The notes under the pieces: model-generated
Told to the model about the DNA's origin: nothing
The model's input: the letters and a program-made list of their open reading frames with translations, nothing else
Databases searched by the model: none
Made by a program: the position numbers and the translations under genes
Part shown: positions 19,720 through 29,088 of the stretch, one piece after another
Layout of the letters: the number at the start of each line of letters is the position of its first letter
Position numbering within the stretch: position 1 is the first letter of the stretch
From: Planktotalea sp.
Lineage (GTDB): Bacteria > Pseudomonadota > Alphaproteobacteria > Rhodobacterales > Rhodobacteraceae
NCBI RefSeq assembly: GCF_018607995.1
Contig: NZ_JABBAL010000023.1
Span: 310,001-374,000 of the forward strand
DNA length: 64,000 nucleotides
Reading direction: 5' to 3'

Positions 19720-19894
19720 TGCCACGAACATATGCACTTGGACTAAAACTGCCAAGCCGCCCAGCATCTCGCGCTTCGCAAGATGCGGACACTCGCACGC
19801 GACGCATTGCATCCGCATCATACGAAGCTTGGATTGAACGCTGCTTAAATGCTCGCTTAAATTTCGACTATCACAACGCAGAAGGAACATCACG

Positions 19895-20374
19895 ATGGCA
19901 ACATTTATTTCAAACGTCCCAATCTGGGTCCTCCCACTGTTCATAGTGCTCTTCATCGTCGGCCTGCGCGCCAGCAAGAACCGCAGCGTGCCAATCTTGT
20001 TGATCTATTCGCTGCCACTGTTGGGCCTTCTAACCCTGCGCAATATCACCTCGCTTGCGCCGCCAATATGGCTCTGGACTTTCGCTGCCGTGACATATGC
20101 CTCAGGGATCGCAATTGGCATGCGACTCCAACACGGCTGGATCGTGGCGCGCTACGAGCAGTTTGCACAAGTCAAAGGCGAATGGGCCACCATAACCGCG
20201 ATGATGATCGTCTTTGCCACAGGGTTTGTGAACAGGTTTCTCGGCGCCACGATGCCCGCCCTTACCCAAACAGCTGTGTTCCTCACAGGCTTCGTCGCAA
20301 TCAATTGCCTCGCCTCCAGCCATTTCTTGGGTCGCGCCATCACAACCCTGCGCATGCCTGTCAACCAGTCCTGA
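19895..20374 (+). CDS. Small integral membrane protein (DUF6622-like, tentative)
   Basis: 159 residues with five hydrophobic segments: about 8-23, 32-50, 55-75, 97-115 and 122-142. It starts MATFISNVPIWVLPLFIVLF and contains RNITSLAPPIWLWTFAAVTY. It resembles the small DUF6622 family of unknown function, but that assignment is from memory. It stands between a broken methyltransferase gene on the other strand and the DUF938 gene 68 bases downstream; whether it shares a transcript with the latter is not clear. Confidence 0.7.
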   Translation: MATFISNVPIWVLPLFIVLFIVGLRASKNRSVPILLIYSLPLLGLLTLRNITSLAPPIWLWTFAAVTYASGIAIGMRLQHGWIVARYEQFAQVKGEWATITAMMIVFATGFVNRFLGATMPALTQTAVFLTGFVAINCLASSHFLGRAITTLRMPVNQS

Positions 20375-20442
20375 TCCCCCTTTTCATGAGCACGCATGCA
20401 TGCCACTCTCGCGCCAAGATAGAGCCGTTTGAAAGTGTACGC

Positions 20443-21096
20443 ATGACTCGACACCTCCCCCCGACCGCCAGTATCGCAGAGCAAATGCAGGATGGCCGCT
20501 TGGTCGCGCCTTCTGCGAGCAACAACATGGATTTGATCAGCCAAGTCCTACGTGATGTCGCCCCCAAACAAGGCCACGCGGTCGAACTGGCCAGCGGCAC
20601 AGGCCAACACTGCGTGGCTTTCGCCAAAGCCTGTCCTGCCCTCACTTGGGTGCCCACGGACATCGACAACGCGCGCCTTGCATCCATCGGGATCTACGTG
20701 AGCGAAGCACAGTTGGATAACCTGACACTCCCCGTGCGCTTGGACGCAACCCAAGCAGGGTGGAGCACGTCCACTGGCCCCCTTGATGTGATCGTGCTCG
20801 TCAATTTGCTGCACCTCATCAGCGAAGTCGAAGCGCGCACCGTGATAAACGAAGTCGCCAAAGCGCTCGCGCCGGGCGGCGTGTTCTTGCTCTATGGGCC
20901 GTTCATGCGCGGGGGTGAGTTGACGTCCGAGGGCGATGAGCGTTTTCATGAAAGCTTGATCAACACAGACGCTGAGATTGGGTATAAAGGTGATTTCGAT
21001 GTGATCGACTGGGCGCAAACAGCCGGACTTGACGCCGCACAAATTCTTGAAATGCCCGCAAATAATTTGAGCCTCGTATTTAGTAAACCGGAGTAA
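20443..21096 (+). CDS. DUF938 domain-containing protein (SAM methyltransferase fold)
   Basis: 217 residues from the ATG at 20443. LVAPSASNNMDLISQVL and GHAVELASGTGQHCVAFAKACPALTWVPTDID show the DUF938 family, a Rossmann-like SAM-binding fold without an assigned substrate. GVFLLYGPFMRGGELTSEGDERFHESLI is the typical central block. The frame is open to 20068 but overlaps the upstream gene, and similarity begins at MTRHLPPTASIAEQ. The lysozyme-like gene starts 4 bases after its stop, suggesting co-transcription. Confidence 0.88.
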   Translation: MTRHLPPTASIAEQMQDGRLVAPSASNNMDLISQVLRDVAPKQGHAVELASGTGQHCVAFAKACPALTWVPTDIDNARLASIGIYVSEAQLDNLTLPVRLDATQAGWSTSTGPLDVIVLVNLLHLISEVEARTVINEVAKALAPGGVFLLYGPFMRGGELTSEGDERFHESLINTDAEIGYKGDFDVIDWAQTAGLDAAQILEMPANNLSLVFSKPE

Positions 21097-21100
21097 CCTT

Positions 21101-21865
21101 ATGACTTTGACCCGCCGCGCCACGCTCGCGGGTTTGGCGAGCTTGCCGATGCTCTTCGCGCCATCCTTATTGCTCGCACGCTCCAAATTCAAAGATCGCG
21201 ATCCCGTTAATTTCGGTCGTGGCGGTCCGTCAACGTTTCCCGTCCACGGCATCGACGCTGCGCGCTTTCAGGGCGAGATGAATTGGAAACAGATACGTCG
21301 CCAAGGCATCAAATTCGCGTGGCTAAAGGCGACCGAGGGCGGTGATTTACTTGATCCCGAATTCAAACGGAACTGGCGCGCGGCCAAACGTGCGCGCGTG
21401 CCTGTTGGGGCCTATCATTTCTACTACTTCTGCACCGATCCTGACACGCAGGCCAAGAATTTCATCAAAAACGTCCCGCGCCTGCGTGGTGGCATGCCAC
21501 CTGTGCTGGATCTGGAATGGAACCCATTTTCACCAACCTGCACGTTGCGCCCGCCTGCGGCCGAGGTCCGTCGCGTAGCCAATCGGTTTATCAAAATTGT
21601 CGAGCGTCATTACCAAACCCGCGTCGTCGTTTACACCGCTCCTGATTTCTGGGAACGCAACGATGTTGCACGCTTGAAGCGCGACCTCTGGCTCCGCTCC
21701 ACCGCTCAGCACGTGGAAAAGCGCTACGGCGTCAAAGGTTGGCAGTTCTGGCAATACACAGCGACTGGAGTTCTTGACGGGATCGAAAAAGAAGTCGACC
21801 TCGATTGCTTCAACGGCTCGGAAGCGCAGTGGAAACAATGGCGCAAAGCCCACGCCGTGCGTTAA
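21101..21865 (+). CDS. Glycoside hydrolase family 25 (lysozyme-like) protein
   Basis: 254 residues with an export signal (MTLTRRATLAGLASLPMLFAPSLLLA). GH25 muramidases cut the glycan of peptidoglycan. The acidic residues expected in the active site are present: D52 in HGIDAARFQG and D137/E139 in PVLDLEW. KFAWLKATEG, VGAYHFYYFC and WQFWQYTATG are typical of the fold. The RR near the start could mean Tat export, but the following residues fit Sec as well. It lies 4 bases after DUF938; the stop is covered by the end of the broken gene on the other strand. Confidence 0.9.
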   Translation: MTLTRRATLAGLASLPMLFAPSLLLARSKFKDRDPVNFGRGGPSTFPVHGIDAARFQGEMNWKQIRRQGIKFAWLKATEGGDLLDPEFKRNWRAAKRARVPVGAYHFYYFCTDPDTQAKNFIKNVPRLRGGMPPVLDLEWNPFSPTCTLRPPAAEVRRVANRFIKIVERHYQTRVVVYTAPDFWERNDVARLKRDLWLRSTAQHVEKRYGVKGWQFWQYTATGVLDGIEKEVDLDCFNGSEAQWKQWRKAHAVR

Positions 21866-22472
21866 TCGCCGAACGATTTAGCAAGATACTCTTGGTAGGG
21901 CTTCGGCAACTCATCCGTGACGCCATATCAAAGCGCAGTTACGACCGACAGACCAAAGACTACACCAATGAGGGGCAGTGCTTTGTGCAAAACGTGTGCG
22001 GGGGCGGGCCAAATTGCAAACCGTGCAGCTGTGACGATATGGGTAAAAACTGCAACAATTCCGAGCAGATAGTACGGAAAAAGTACAAGCCATAAGGTAA
22101 ACCGCTGACCACACCTGCCGCGAAATAGGTCGTTGTTTCAAAGTTATAGCTGATCCGCGCCATGACAATCGCACCAAGATGCTGAAGCAGGAACAAAACG
22201 ATGTAGCCGCCTGAAATCACCTGCGCCCAAGCCCAAGACCCCTTTGGCTTGCCGCGTTTCAGGATTAGGGAAACGCCCAAAATGATCTGCGCTGCAAACA
22301 ACGCAACCAACGGATATTCAACAAAACCAAGCCTGTAAAATTGGCGAAGCGTCTCCATCAAAGCGAGGTGGCTTTCGCGCCCCAGTAGTAGAACTGAATG
22401 ATTGGCAAAGTGCAGCAGAATGAAAATTCTAAGAATTTTCGCGTTGAGCCTGTGAAGGTTTCTTAGGGACAT
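21862..22472 (-). pseudogene. Membrane protein gene with a frameshift and a nonsense codon
   Basis: From the ATG at 22472 the protein has histidine-bearing hydrophobic helices (LRIFILLHFANHSVLLLG, FLLQHLGAIVMARI) and then loses sense after GLPYGLYFF. Adding one T to the five-T run at 22078-22082 (- strand) restores FFPYYLLGIVAVFTHIVTAA, then LHKALPLIGVVFGLSVVTAL. A TGA at 21928-21930 follows, after which the frame continues YGVTDELPKPYQEYL to a TAA at 21862. So there are two independent lesions. In-membrane histidines recall haem-b anchor proteins of the SdhC type, but I do not recognise the family. The 3' end overlaps the lysozyme-like gene tail to tail. Confidence 0.75.
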
Positions 22473-22540
22473 CTCGCTCCCTAACGATATAGAATGTTTA
22501 CGAAATCACAGCGCGGTGGCAATTGCTAAAGTGTCGCATG

Positions 22541-22567
22541 AAAAAAGGGCGGCCTAAGCCACCCTTT
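22541..22567 (-). terminator. Rho-independent terminator of the GcvT-family flavoenzyme gene
   Basis: On the - strand, AAAGGGTGGC-TTAG-GCCGCCC-TTTTTT: a 7-pair stem with one wobble, 4-base loop and six T. It lies 28 bases past the stop at 22595. Confidence 0.85.
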
Positions 22568-22594
22568 CAAACTTTTAGAAATTTCAAGTCGGCG

Positions 22595-25096
22595 TTACCC
22601 GTCGACGCGGATCGTTGTGTTTTTCGGATCATATGGGCTGTCCTCAACGATCTCTGCATCCCAAAGCTGGTTCAGCATTTTGACCTTCAACTTTTGACCA
22701 ACCACAGCCAGTTCAGGTGATACATAGCCCATGCCGATAGACTTGGTGAACGCCACAGAATATCCGCCAGAGGTCAAACGTCCGACCTTGGTGTCCACAT
22801 CATACAGCGCCTCTCGGCCCCATGGATCCGCATCGCTCGGTCCATCAATCAACAGCGTCACACATTTGGACCGCACACCAAGCGCTTCCATTTCTACTTT
22901 GCCGTTGAACTCTTTGCTCAGATCAATAAAACGCGGCAAATCTGCTTCCGCAGGTGTCGCATCTCGGCCAAGCTCATTGCCAAACGCGCGATAGGATTTC
23001 TCCTGACGCAACCAGTTTTGCGCACGCGCGCCAACCAGCTTCATCCCATGCGGTTCACCCGCTTTTTCAAGCAGATCGAATAGGTAGTTCTGCATTTCCA
23101 TCGGATGATGCAACTCCCAGCCCAGCTCGCCTGTGTAAGCAACACGGATCGCATTCACGGGGCACATGCCAAGCTCGATCTGACGCGCAGACAGCCATGG
23201 GAATCGCTTGTTGCTAAGCGCAGTCGCAGGGTCAGCGTCCTTGATCACAGCATTCAGCACATCACGCGACTTCGGCCCTGCAATCGCGAAGACGCCCCAT
23301 TGCGTGGTCACATCTTGGATCTCAATATAGCCAAATTCGCGCGCCTTATCTTCAGCAGATTTGCGCAAGAAATCAGCATCATACGCGGTCCACGCACCCG
23401 CAGAGACGAGATAATAGTTGTCTTCACCATTGCGCACGATCGTATATTCCGTGCGCGTCGTTCCCGCCGCAGTCAGCGCATAGGTCAGGTTAATGCGACC
23501 AATCTTTGGCAGCTTGTTACATGTGAACCAATCAAGAAACGCCGTCGCACCCGGTCCTTTAACCACGTGTTTGGTGAACGCGGTTGCATCAATTAGACCA
23601 ACGCCTTCACGGATTGCTTTGGCTTCCTCAACCGCATGATCCCACCACGCGCCACGACGGAAAGAACGCCCATCATGGTCAAAATTATCAGGTGCATCCA
23701 AAGGCCCATAGTAGTTTGGACGCTCCCACCCATTCACAAACCCGAACTGTGCGCCGCGTGCCTTTTGGCGATCATATGCAGGTGCTGTACGTAGCGGACG
23801 ACACGCAGGGCGCTCTTCGTCAGGGTGGTGCAATACATAGACGTGATCGTAGCATTCTTCGTTCTTGCGCGCTGCGAATTCCGTGGTCATCCAATCGCCG
23901 TAGCGCTTGGGATCGAGCGAGGCCATGTCGATCTTTGCCTCCCCCTCGACCATCATCTGCGCGAGGTAATAGCCGGTGCCACCCGCCGCCGTGATGCCAA
24001 AGGAAAAGCCCTCAGCCAGCCACATATTGCGCAAGCCCGGCGCTGGTCCGACCAATGGATTGCCATCAGGCGTGTAGCAAATTGGACCGTTGAAATCATC
24101 CTTGAGACCGCTCTCCTCGCAAGACGGCATACGGTGAATCATTGACATGTATTGATCTTCGATCCGATCCAGGTCGAGCGGGAAGAGGTCCGCGCGGAAA
24201 CTATCCGGCACACCGTGTTCAAACACCGCCGGAGCGTTCTTCTCATAGACGCCAAGAATCCAACCGCCGCGTTCTTCACGCACATAGCTCTGCGCGTCCG
24301 CATCGCGGATAACAGGATGCTCTGGGTTCCCTCCCGCGCGCCAAGCCTGAAGCGAAGGATCAACGTCCGTCACGATAAACTGGTGCTCAACGGGAATCGC
24401 AGGGATCTTGATCCCCAGCATTTTTGCCGTGCGCTGCGCGTGGTTGCCAGAGGCGGTCACAACATGTTCCGCCGTAATCACAACTTGCTCGTCAGAGGCA
24501 ATCAGGTTGCCCCCCTTTTCGATCATCTTGGAACAGTTCACATTCCAATGCGTGCCCGTCCATTCAAAGCTGTCCGATTGCAAACGACGAACAATCTCAA
24601 CCCCGCGTTGACGCGCGCCCTTGGCCATCGCCATCGTCACATCGGCAGGGTTAATGTAGCCGTCCGTCGCATGATAAAGCGCGCCCTCAAGCGTCTCTGT
24701 GTTGATCAAAGGCCAACGCGCTTTGATCTCGTCAGGTGTCAGAAATTCATACGGCACACCACAAGTTTCAGCGGTTGAGGCATAGACCATATACTCGTCC
24801 ATACGCTCTTTGGTCTGCGCCATGCGCAAGTTACCAACGACAGCGAAACCGGCGTTCAGCCCTGTTTCGGCCTCAAGCTCTTTATAGAAATCGACCGAAT
24901 ACTGATGAATATGCGTTGTTGCGAAGCTCATATTGAACAAGGGTAACAAGCCAGCAGCATGCCACGTGGAACCAGATGTTAATTCGTCACGCTCCAAGAG
25001 CATGACATCGTCCCAGCCCGCTTTGGCCAAGTGATAGGCAATCGAAGTTCCGACGGCACCCCCGCCGACAACCAAAGCTTTGACATTTGTTTTCAT
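22595..25096 (-). CDS. FAD-dependent oxidoreductase with C-terminal GcvT domain (dimethylglycine/sarcosine dehydrogenase-like)
   Basis: 833 residues from the ATG at 25096. The N-terminal DAO-type FAD domain begins KALVVGGGAVGTSIAYHLAK and continues LLERDELTSGSTWHAAGLL, where the histidine is the usual covalent FAD site in dimethylglycine and sarcosine dehydrogenases. An FAO_M linker and a C-terminal GcvT/aminomethyltransferase domain (YTGELGWELHHPMEMQNYL) follow; that domain passes the released C1 unit to tetrahydrofolate. Such enzymes demethylate glycine-betaine breakdown products. Exact substrate is uncertain because this family is expanded in marine Rhodobacterales. The open frame to 25150 adds 18 residues without similarity. 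It stands alone with its own terminator. Confidence 0.92.
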   Translation of the reverse strand: MKTNVKALVVGGGAVGTSIAYHLAKAGWDDVMLLERDELTSGSTWHAAGLLPLFNMSFATTHIHQYSVDFYKELEAETGLNAGFAVVGNLRMAQTKERMDEYMVYASTAETCGVPYEFLTPDEIKARWPLINTETLEGALYHATDGYINPADVTMAMAKGARQRGVEIVRRLQSDSFEWTGTHWNVNCSKMIEKGGNLIASDEQVVITAEHVVTASGNHAQRTAKMLGIKIPAIPVEHQFIVTDVDPSLQAWRAGGNPEHPVIRDADAQSYVREERGGWILGVYEKNAPAVFEHGVPDSFRADLFPLDLDRIEDQYMSMIHRMPSCEESGLKDDFNGPICYTPDGNPLVGPAPGLRNMWLAEGFSFGITAAGGTGYYLAQMMVEGEAKIDMASLDPKRYGDWMTTEFAARKNEECYDHVYVLHHPDEERPACRPLRTAPAYDRQKARGAQFGFVNGWERPNYYGPLDAPDNFDHDGRSFRRGAWWDHAVEEAKAIREGVGLIDATAFTKHVVKGPGATAFLDWFTCNKLPKIGRINLTYALTAAGTTRTEYTIVRNGEDNYYLVSAGAWTAYDADFLRKSAEDKAREFGYIEIQDVTTQWGVFAIAGPKSRDVLNAVIKDADPATALSNKRFPWLSARQIELGMCPVNAIRVAYTGELGWELHHPMEMQNYLFDLLEKAGEPHGMKLVGARAQNWLRQEKSYRAFGNELGRDATPAEADLPRFIDLSKEFNGKVEMEALGVRSKCVTLLIDGPSDADPWGREALYDVDTKVGRLTSGGYSVAFTKSIGMGYVSPELAVVGQKLKVKMLNQLWDAEIVEDSPYDPKNTTIRVDG

Positions 25097-25209
25097 GTGC
25101 CGCGACTCCAAAAGAACGGTAATTGCAGGAGTTGTGCCAAATACGCGCACGTTGCGCGATGTCCAGCCGACTTAAAACTGCAAGTTTACGACTTTTGGTG
25201 AGATAAGCG

Positions 25210-26656
25210 TCAGTTATCGACCCTGCAAAACGAAACACCACCGCAACCGTTGCTTTTACGGCGGTTTGATTTGGCCCCCCCGCTTAAACGGTTCACACGG
25301 ATCTTCGGCTCCTCTTGCTTTGCAGCTTGCGGTTTACTCCGCTCACGCCCGGTAGATGCGTTCGACAAAGACGGCAAACCGGTGATCCCAAGCGACGCGC
25401 GCGCCTCTTCCACTTCCTGCTGCAACGCTAAGGACATGGTGCCCAACTCGCGCACTTGTTCAGCAGTCGGTTTGGCCAAAATGACCTATGGCGCATCTTG
25501 AATATTATAGGTCAAACTTGATTTACCGCTTTCGTAACTGCCACCATTGGCGACAAGCAGCATCGAGTTGCGATAGCTTTCTTGGATCACTGTTCTAAGA
25601 TCTTCAGTGTTGCCCGACCCGATCGGCGCAAAAACAGGTTGGCCATTTTTCTCGCCAATTTGAATTTTCGGCGCTCTCGACACAAACATATCGCGAATCG
25701 CAAAGCCGCGCTGCAAGGTCAACAAAACGCGCGCCTCGGCATAAAGCATCGACATCGCATTCACGACGTCTTGCTCTGTGACATTGATCGGGATTTGATG
25801 TCCGTTTCGGATATACGGCATCGGCATGGAGAGCAGATTGTTCATGCTTTCAAAATCAATCGCATGCAAAATTTCGCAGGTAGACGCCTGTGACGCATTC
25901 GCATGGACGCGCAGTTGCACTTCCTCATCAAGGCCGATTTTGGCACGAATGATCCGATAGTGCGTCGCAAGGTCCGTGCTCACAACCATGTTGCTCTGCC
26001 CACGCAATTCAACAAAGCCAACGCCGCTTATGACCGAATAGCCAAATAACTTTGCAGGCTGGTTCATTTTAGAAACCACAGAGTTCATTTCAGCCTTCGC
26101 AAGACCTGCCATGGACTTCTGATTTGAAGCTAGTTTCAGACGCATCTCGATGAAAACCGTCTCTTCGCCTCGCTCATACAGCCAAGAGCGGGTCGCAACA
26201 TCTTCTATAAATTCGTCCGCACTTTGGCCCTTCATCATGTTTCTAACGCCTTTGGGCGTCGGACTCGCACTAACCCCACTCGTATCTTTGCGTGCTTTGG
26301 CGAGGTAATTGTCGGTTTCGCTCCAATCACCACCCCTTAAGGACCTATTAAAATTGGGCACAATCGAGGTGTTGTCGCCTTCATCAAAGCCGCGACGTTG
26401 CCAGCCTTCGGGCGCTTCAGGCAAGAAATTTCTTGTGGGTTTTTTCCATGCCGAGACACGAATTTTTCATTCACCGCAGCCGTCTTTTCGGCTTTAGCTT
26501 GGGTAATGCGCGCGCTGATCGAATTTATATAGCCACTCATACCGAACTCAAGCACCGGCTTATCCGCACGGCTCGCTTGCAATTGCGCATCAAGGCCAAG
26601 ACCCACACAAGCCAAAAGTCCAAAAATCCGATCAAGAAATAATTCGGCATATCCAT
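25210..26656 (-). pseudogene. Unrecognised gene with two frameshifts and an in-frame TAG
   Basis: Three pieces in two frames join into one gene if three lesions are repaired. A start at ATG 26656 (MDMPNYFLIGF) leads into GLLACVGLGLDAQLQAS if one T is added to the five-base run at 26622-26626. The frame continues to VSRHGK and, with one A added to the six-base run at 26440-26445, to KPTRNFLPEAPEGWQRRG. The long piece then ends in TAG at 25486-25488 and continues in frame with VILAKPTAEQVRELGTMSLA to TGA at 25210. The restored protein would be about 480 residues with a signal-like N terminus. I recognise no domain. The - strand start region and the next gene are 94 bases apart. Confidence 0.65.
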
Positions 26657-26750
26657 GCTCCGCTCAAAATTCCCCTAAGGGCTATATTGGGAGTGCGGCA
26701 ACATTTTGCTCAGCGCGGGGCCTTCAAATGGCTTAACGTCTCAACATCAA

Positions 26751-27212
26751 TCACCTTTGATGCGTAGAGGCACGCGATGTTTCAGGTTCAGACCTTACCT
26801 CTGACGCACCCTCTTGCTCAGGAGCATTTAACGTTTCGGAAATACGATCCAACTTCGCTTTCGTCTCTTTGACCTTTTGCGCAAAATTCGACGCGCGCAT
26901 CGCTTCATTCGTAATGCAATACCTATTGAGCGGTGCGGTTGCCATTGAGACACCCTGCGCACCGACCGTGGATATGACCCCACGCTTAAGCAACATACCG
27001 TTCAATTCCGTCGCAATGGCACTGTCCACACGCAACAATCGTTGCAACATCGCAGGCGAACAACGGTTATGCGCCCGCGCCAAAAGCTTGGCATTGGCAT
27101 AGTGCGAGGCAGCGGTTGGCGCAGCACTCACAGGCGCAAGCGACCCAGCAGCAGGCATTGCGGGTGCCGCAAACAAAGCAGCGATCGAAGCTGTAAAAGT
27201 TCGTCTGTTCAT
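26751..27212 (-). CDS. Hypothetical exported protein (153 aa)
   Basis: From the ATG at 27212, MNRRTFTASIAALFAAPAMPAAG is a signal sequence with a twin-arginine start (NRRTFTAS), so Tat export is plausible. The mature part has ANAKLLARAHNRCSPAMLQRLL and a helical region, and ends in a polar tail. No family recognised. The next gene on the same strand (25210-26656) is the heavily damaged exported protein; the two could once have worked together. The track up to 27260 adds 16 residues before the signal peptide and is not favoured. Confidence 0.65.
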   Translation of the reverse strand: MNRRTFTASIAALFAAPAMPAAGSLAPVSAAPTAASHYANAKLLARAHNRCSPAMLQRLLRVDSAIATELNGMLLKRGVISTVGAQGVSMATAPLNRYCITNEAMRASNFAQKVKETKAKLDRISETLNAPEQEGASEVRSEPETSRASTHQR

Positions 27213-27316
27213 ATCATCGACATAGTATTGCGAATGGCTCGCAACAAGGTCACACGTCAATTTCGAAGCGAATTACCCGGCTTCATCTTACTGATAAACT
27301 CAAATTTTCCTGCGCT

Positions 27317-29065
27317 CTACTCACCCAAAGCGACGCCTTCTCGGCGCGGATCAGCCCCACCTAACAAGCTTTCGCCAATCGAAATCGCATGCAAACCAGA
27401 ATTCAGATCACGCACTTTAATCTCATAGCCAAGCGCTTCCAGTTCTGGCCCCATCGCCTCCATCGCGCTACCGGCTTCCAGATCATATGTACCAAATCGG
27501 TTCACAGCATGACCCAGTGAAACAGCCGCTTGCACATCCATGCCCCAATCGAGATGCGCGATAATCATCTTTGCAACATAGCCAATGATCCTGCTACCAC
27601 CCGGACTTCCCACGACCAGCACAGGCTTGCCGTCTTTCAAGACAATCGTCGGTGCCATAGAAGAGCGTGGCCGTTTGCCCGGCGCGACAGCATTGGCGAT
27701 CAGAACGCCATCCTTATGGGTGCGAAAGGAGAAATCCGTCAGCTCATTGTTCAACAAAAATCCACCTACCATAAGGCGCGACCCAAACGCGTTCTCAATA
27801 GTCGTGGTCATGCTCAGCGCATTGCCATAGCTATCGACAATCGAGATATGCGAAGTCGAGGGCAGCTCAATACTCTGGTCATCGGCCCACATCATCGCAT
27901 GATCAAATGCGGGCATTCCCGCACTAACAGAGCCAAGCGCAGGGCCACCATCAAGCGCCTCGGCGCGCAGGCTTAAATACTCGGGATCAACCAACCCTTT
28001 GACCGGCACAGGCACGAAATCACTATCCGCCATGTAGCGCCCACGATCCGCAAAAGCGAGCCGCGACGCATCCCCGATCAAGCGCCAGCTTTGCGGGTTT
28101 TCTGCGCCAAGGGCACTTAAGTCATACCCATCCAGCATTCCCAAGATTTGCCCAACCGTCAAAGCCCCAGACGACGGCGGCCCCATTCCGCAGACCTCAT
28201 GCGCGCGGTACGTGACGCAAACAGAAGCACGCTCTTTCACCACATAGCCGCGCATATCGGCCAAGTTCAAAACACCGGGATTGCCGCTGGTGTTGCGCAC
28301 AGTGCGCACAATATCGCGGGCAATATCACCATTGTAAAAATTCACAGTCCGGTTCTGCGCTAGATCCCGCAGCGTCTCTGCATAATCGGGATTGCGCAGA
28401 ACTTTGCCCTCTTTCAAAGGTTCGCCCAAAGGATAGAAATAGGCAGCTGCACCCCCAAAGCGCACCAAGCGATCTGAATCGCGCGCAATCATCCCTGCCA
28501 AACGCTCCGACACTTTGAAGCCTCCAGCAGCCAAAGCGATGCCATCTTCAAACAGCGTATCCCATTTCTGATTGCCCCACTTTTGATGCGCGCGTTCCAT
28601 CAACGCAGGCGTGCCAGGCACCCCGACAGAACGGCCGCCAACAACGGCATCCCAGAACTTCAAGGGCGCACCTGTGTCGTCCTGAAACAAACGTGGCGTC
28701 GCTTCAGAAGGAGCTGTTTCGCGACCATCTAACGTGGTCACTGCATCGCTTTCCCGATCATACCAAACCAAAAAAGCACCGCCGCCAAGACCCGAACTTT
28801 GCGGCTCTACCAAGCCTAAAACGGCCTGCACCGCGATCATCGCATCCGCCGCTGTGCCGCCGCGAGCGAGCACTCTGGCCCCCGCTTGCGATGCCAAAGG
28901 ATTGGCCGCAACAATCATCCAATCCTGTGCCTCGACAGGCGTTCCTGCCAACTTGGCATTAAGCGAAATCGTGGTCTCTGGCTGCACTGCATCTGCGGCC
29001 TCCTGAGCGTGCAAAACAAAAGGCGCGAGCAGCGCCAATCCCGTTGATATCAACCTTTGGCGCAT
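27317..29065 (-). CDS. ggt: Gamma-glutamyltransferase
   Basis: Periplasmic enzyme that cleaves gamma-glutamyl bonds such as in glutathione. 582 residues with a signal peptide (LISTGLALLAPFVLHAQEA). ANPLASQAGARVLARGGTAADA and VEPQSSGLGGGAFLVWYD are N-terminal family blocks. The self-cleavage site and catalytic threonine are at T404 in LPSTSHISIVD, giving two chains. GSPGGSRIIGYV near the end is the second oxyanion region. The gene starts 23 bases after the upstream 2-hydroxyacid dehydrogenase stop, so they probably form one transcript. Confidence 0.95.
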   Translation of the reverse strand: MRQRLISTGLALLAPFVLHAQEAADAVQPETTISLNAKLAGTPVEAQDWMIVAANPLASQAGARVLARGGTAADAMIAVQAVLGLVEPQSSGLGGGAFLVWYDRESDAVTTLDGRETAPSEATPRLFQDDTGAPLKFWDAVVGGRSVGVPGTPALMERAHQKWGNQKWDTLFEDGIALAAGGFKVSERLAGMIARDSDRLVRFGGAAAYFYPLGEPLKEGKVLRNPDYAETLRDLAQNRTVNFYNGDIARDIVRTVRNTSGNPGVLNLADMRGYVVKERASVCVTYRAHEVCGMGPPSSGALTVGQILGMLDGYDLSALGAENPQSWRLIGDASRLAFADRGRYMADSDFVPVPVKGLVDPEYLSLRAEALDGGPALGSVSAGMPAFDHAMMWADDQSIELPSTSHISIVDSYGNALSMTTTIENAFGSRLMVGGFLLNNELTDFSFRTHKDGVLIANAVAPGKRPRSSMAPTIVLKDGKPVLVVGSPGGSRIIGYVAKMIIAHLDWGMDVQAAVSLGHAVNRFGTYDLEAGSAMEAMGPELEALGYEIKVRDLNSGLHAISIGESLLGGADPRREGVALGE

Positions 29066-29088
29066 ACTCTCATCTCCCCTAATTCGCT

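Noticed and set aside
24152..24778. 208-codon + strand open frame opposite the GcvT-family flavoenzyme
   Set aside because: Antisense shadow of a gene with clear FAD and GcvT domains.
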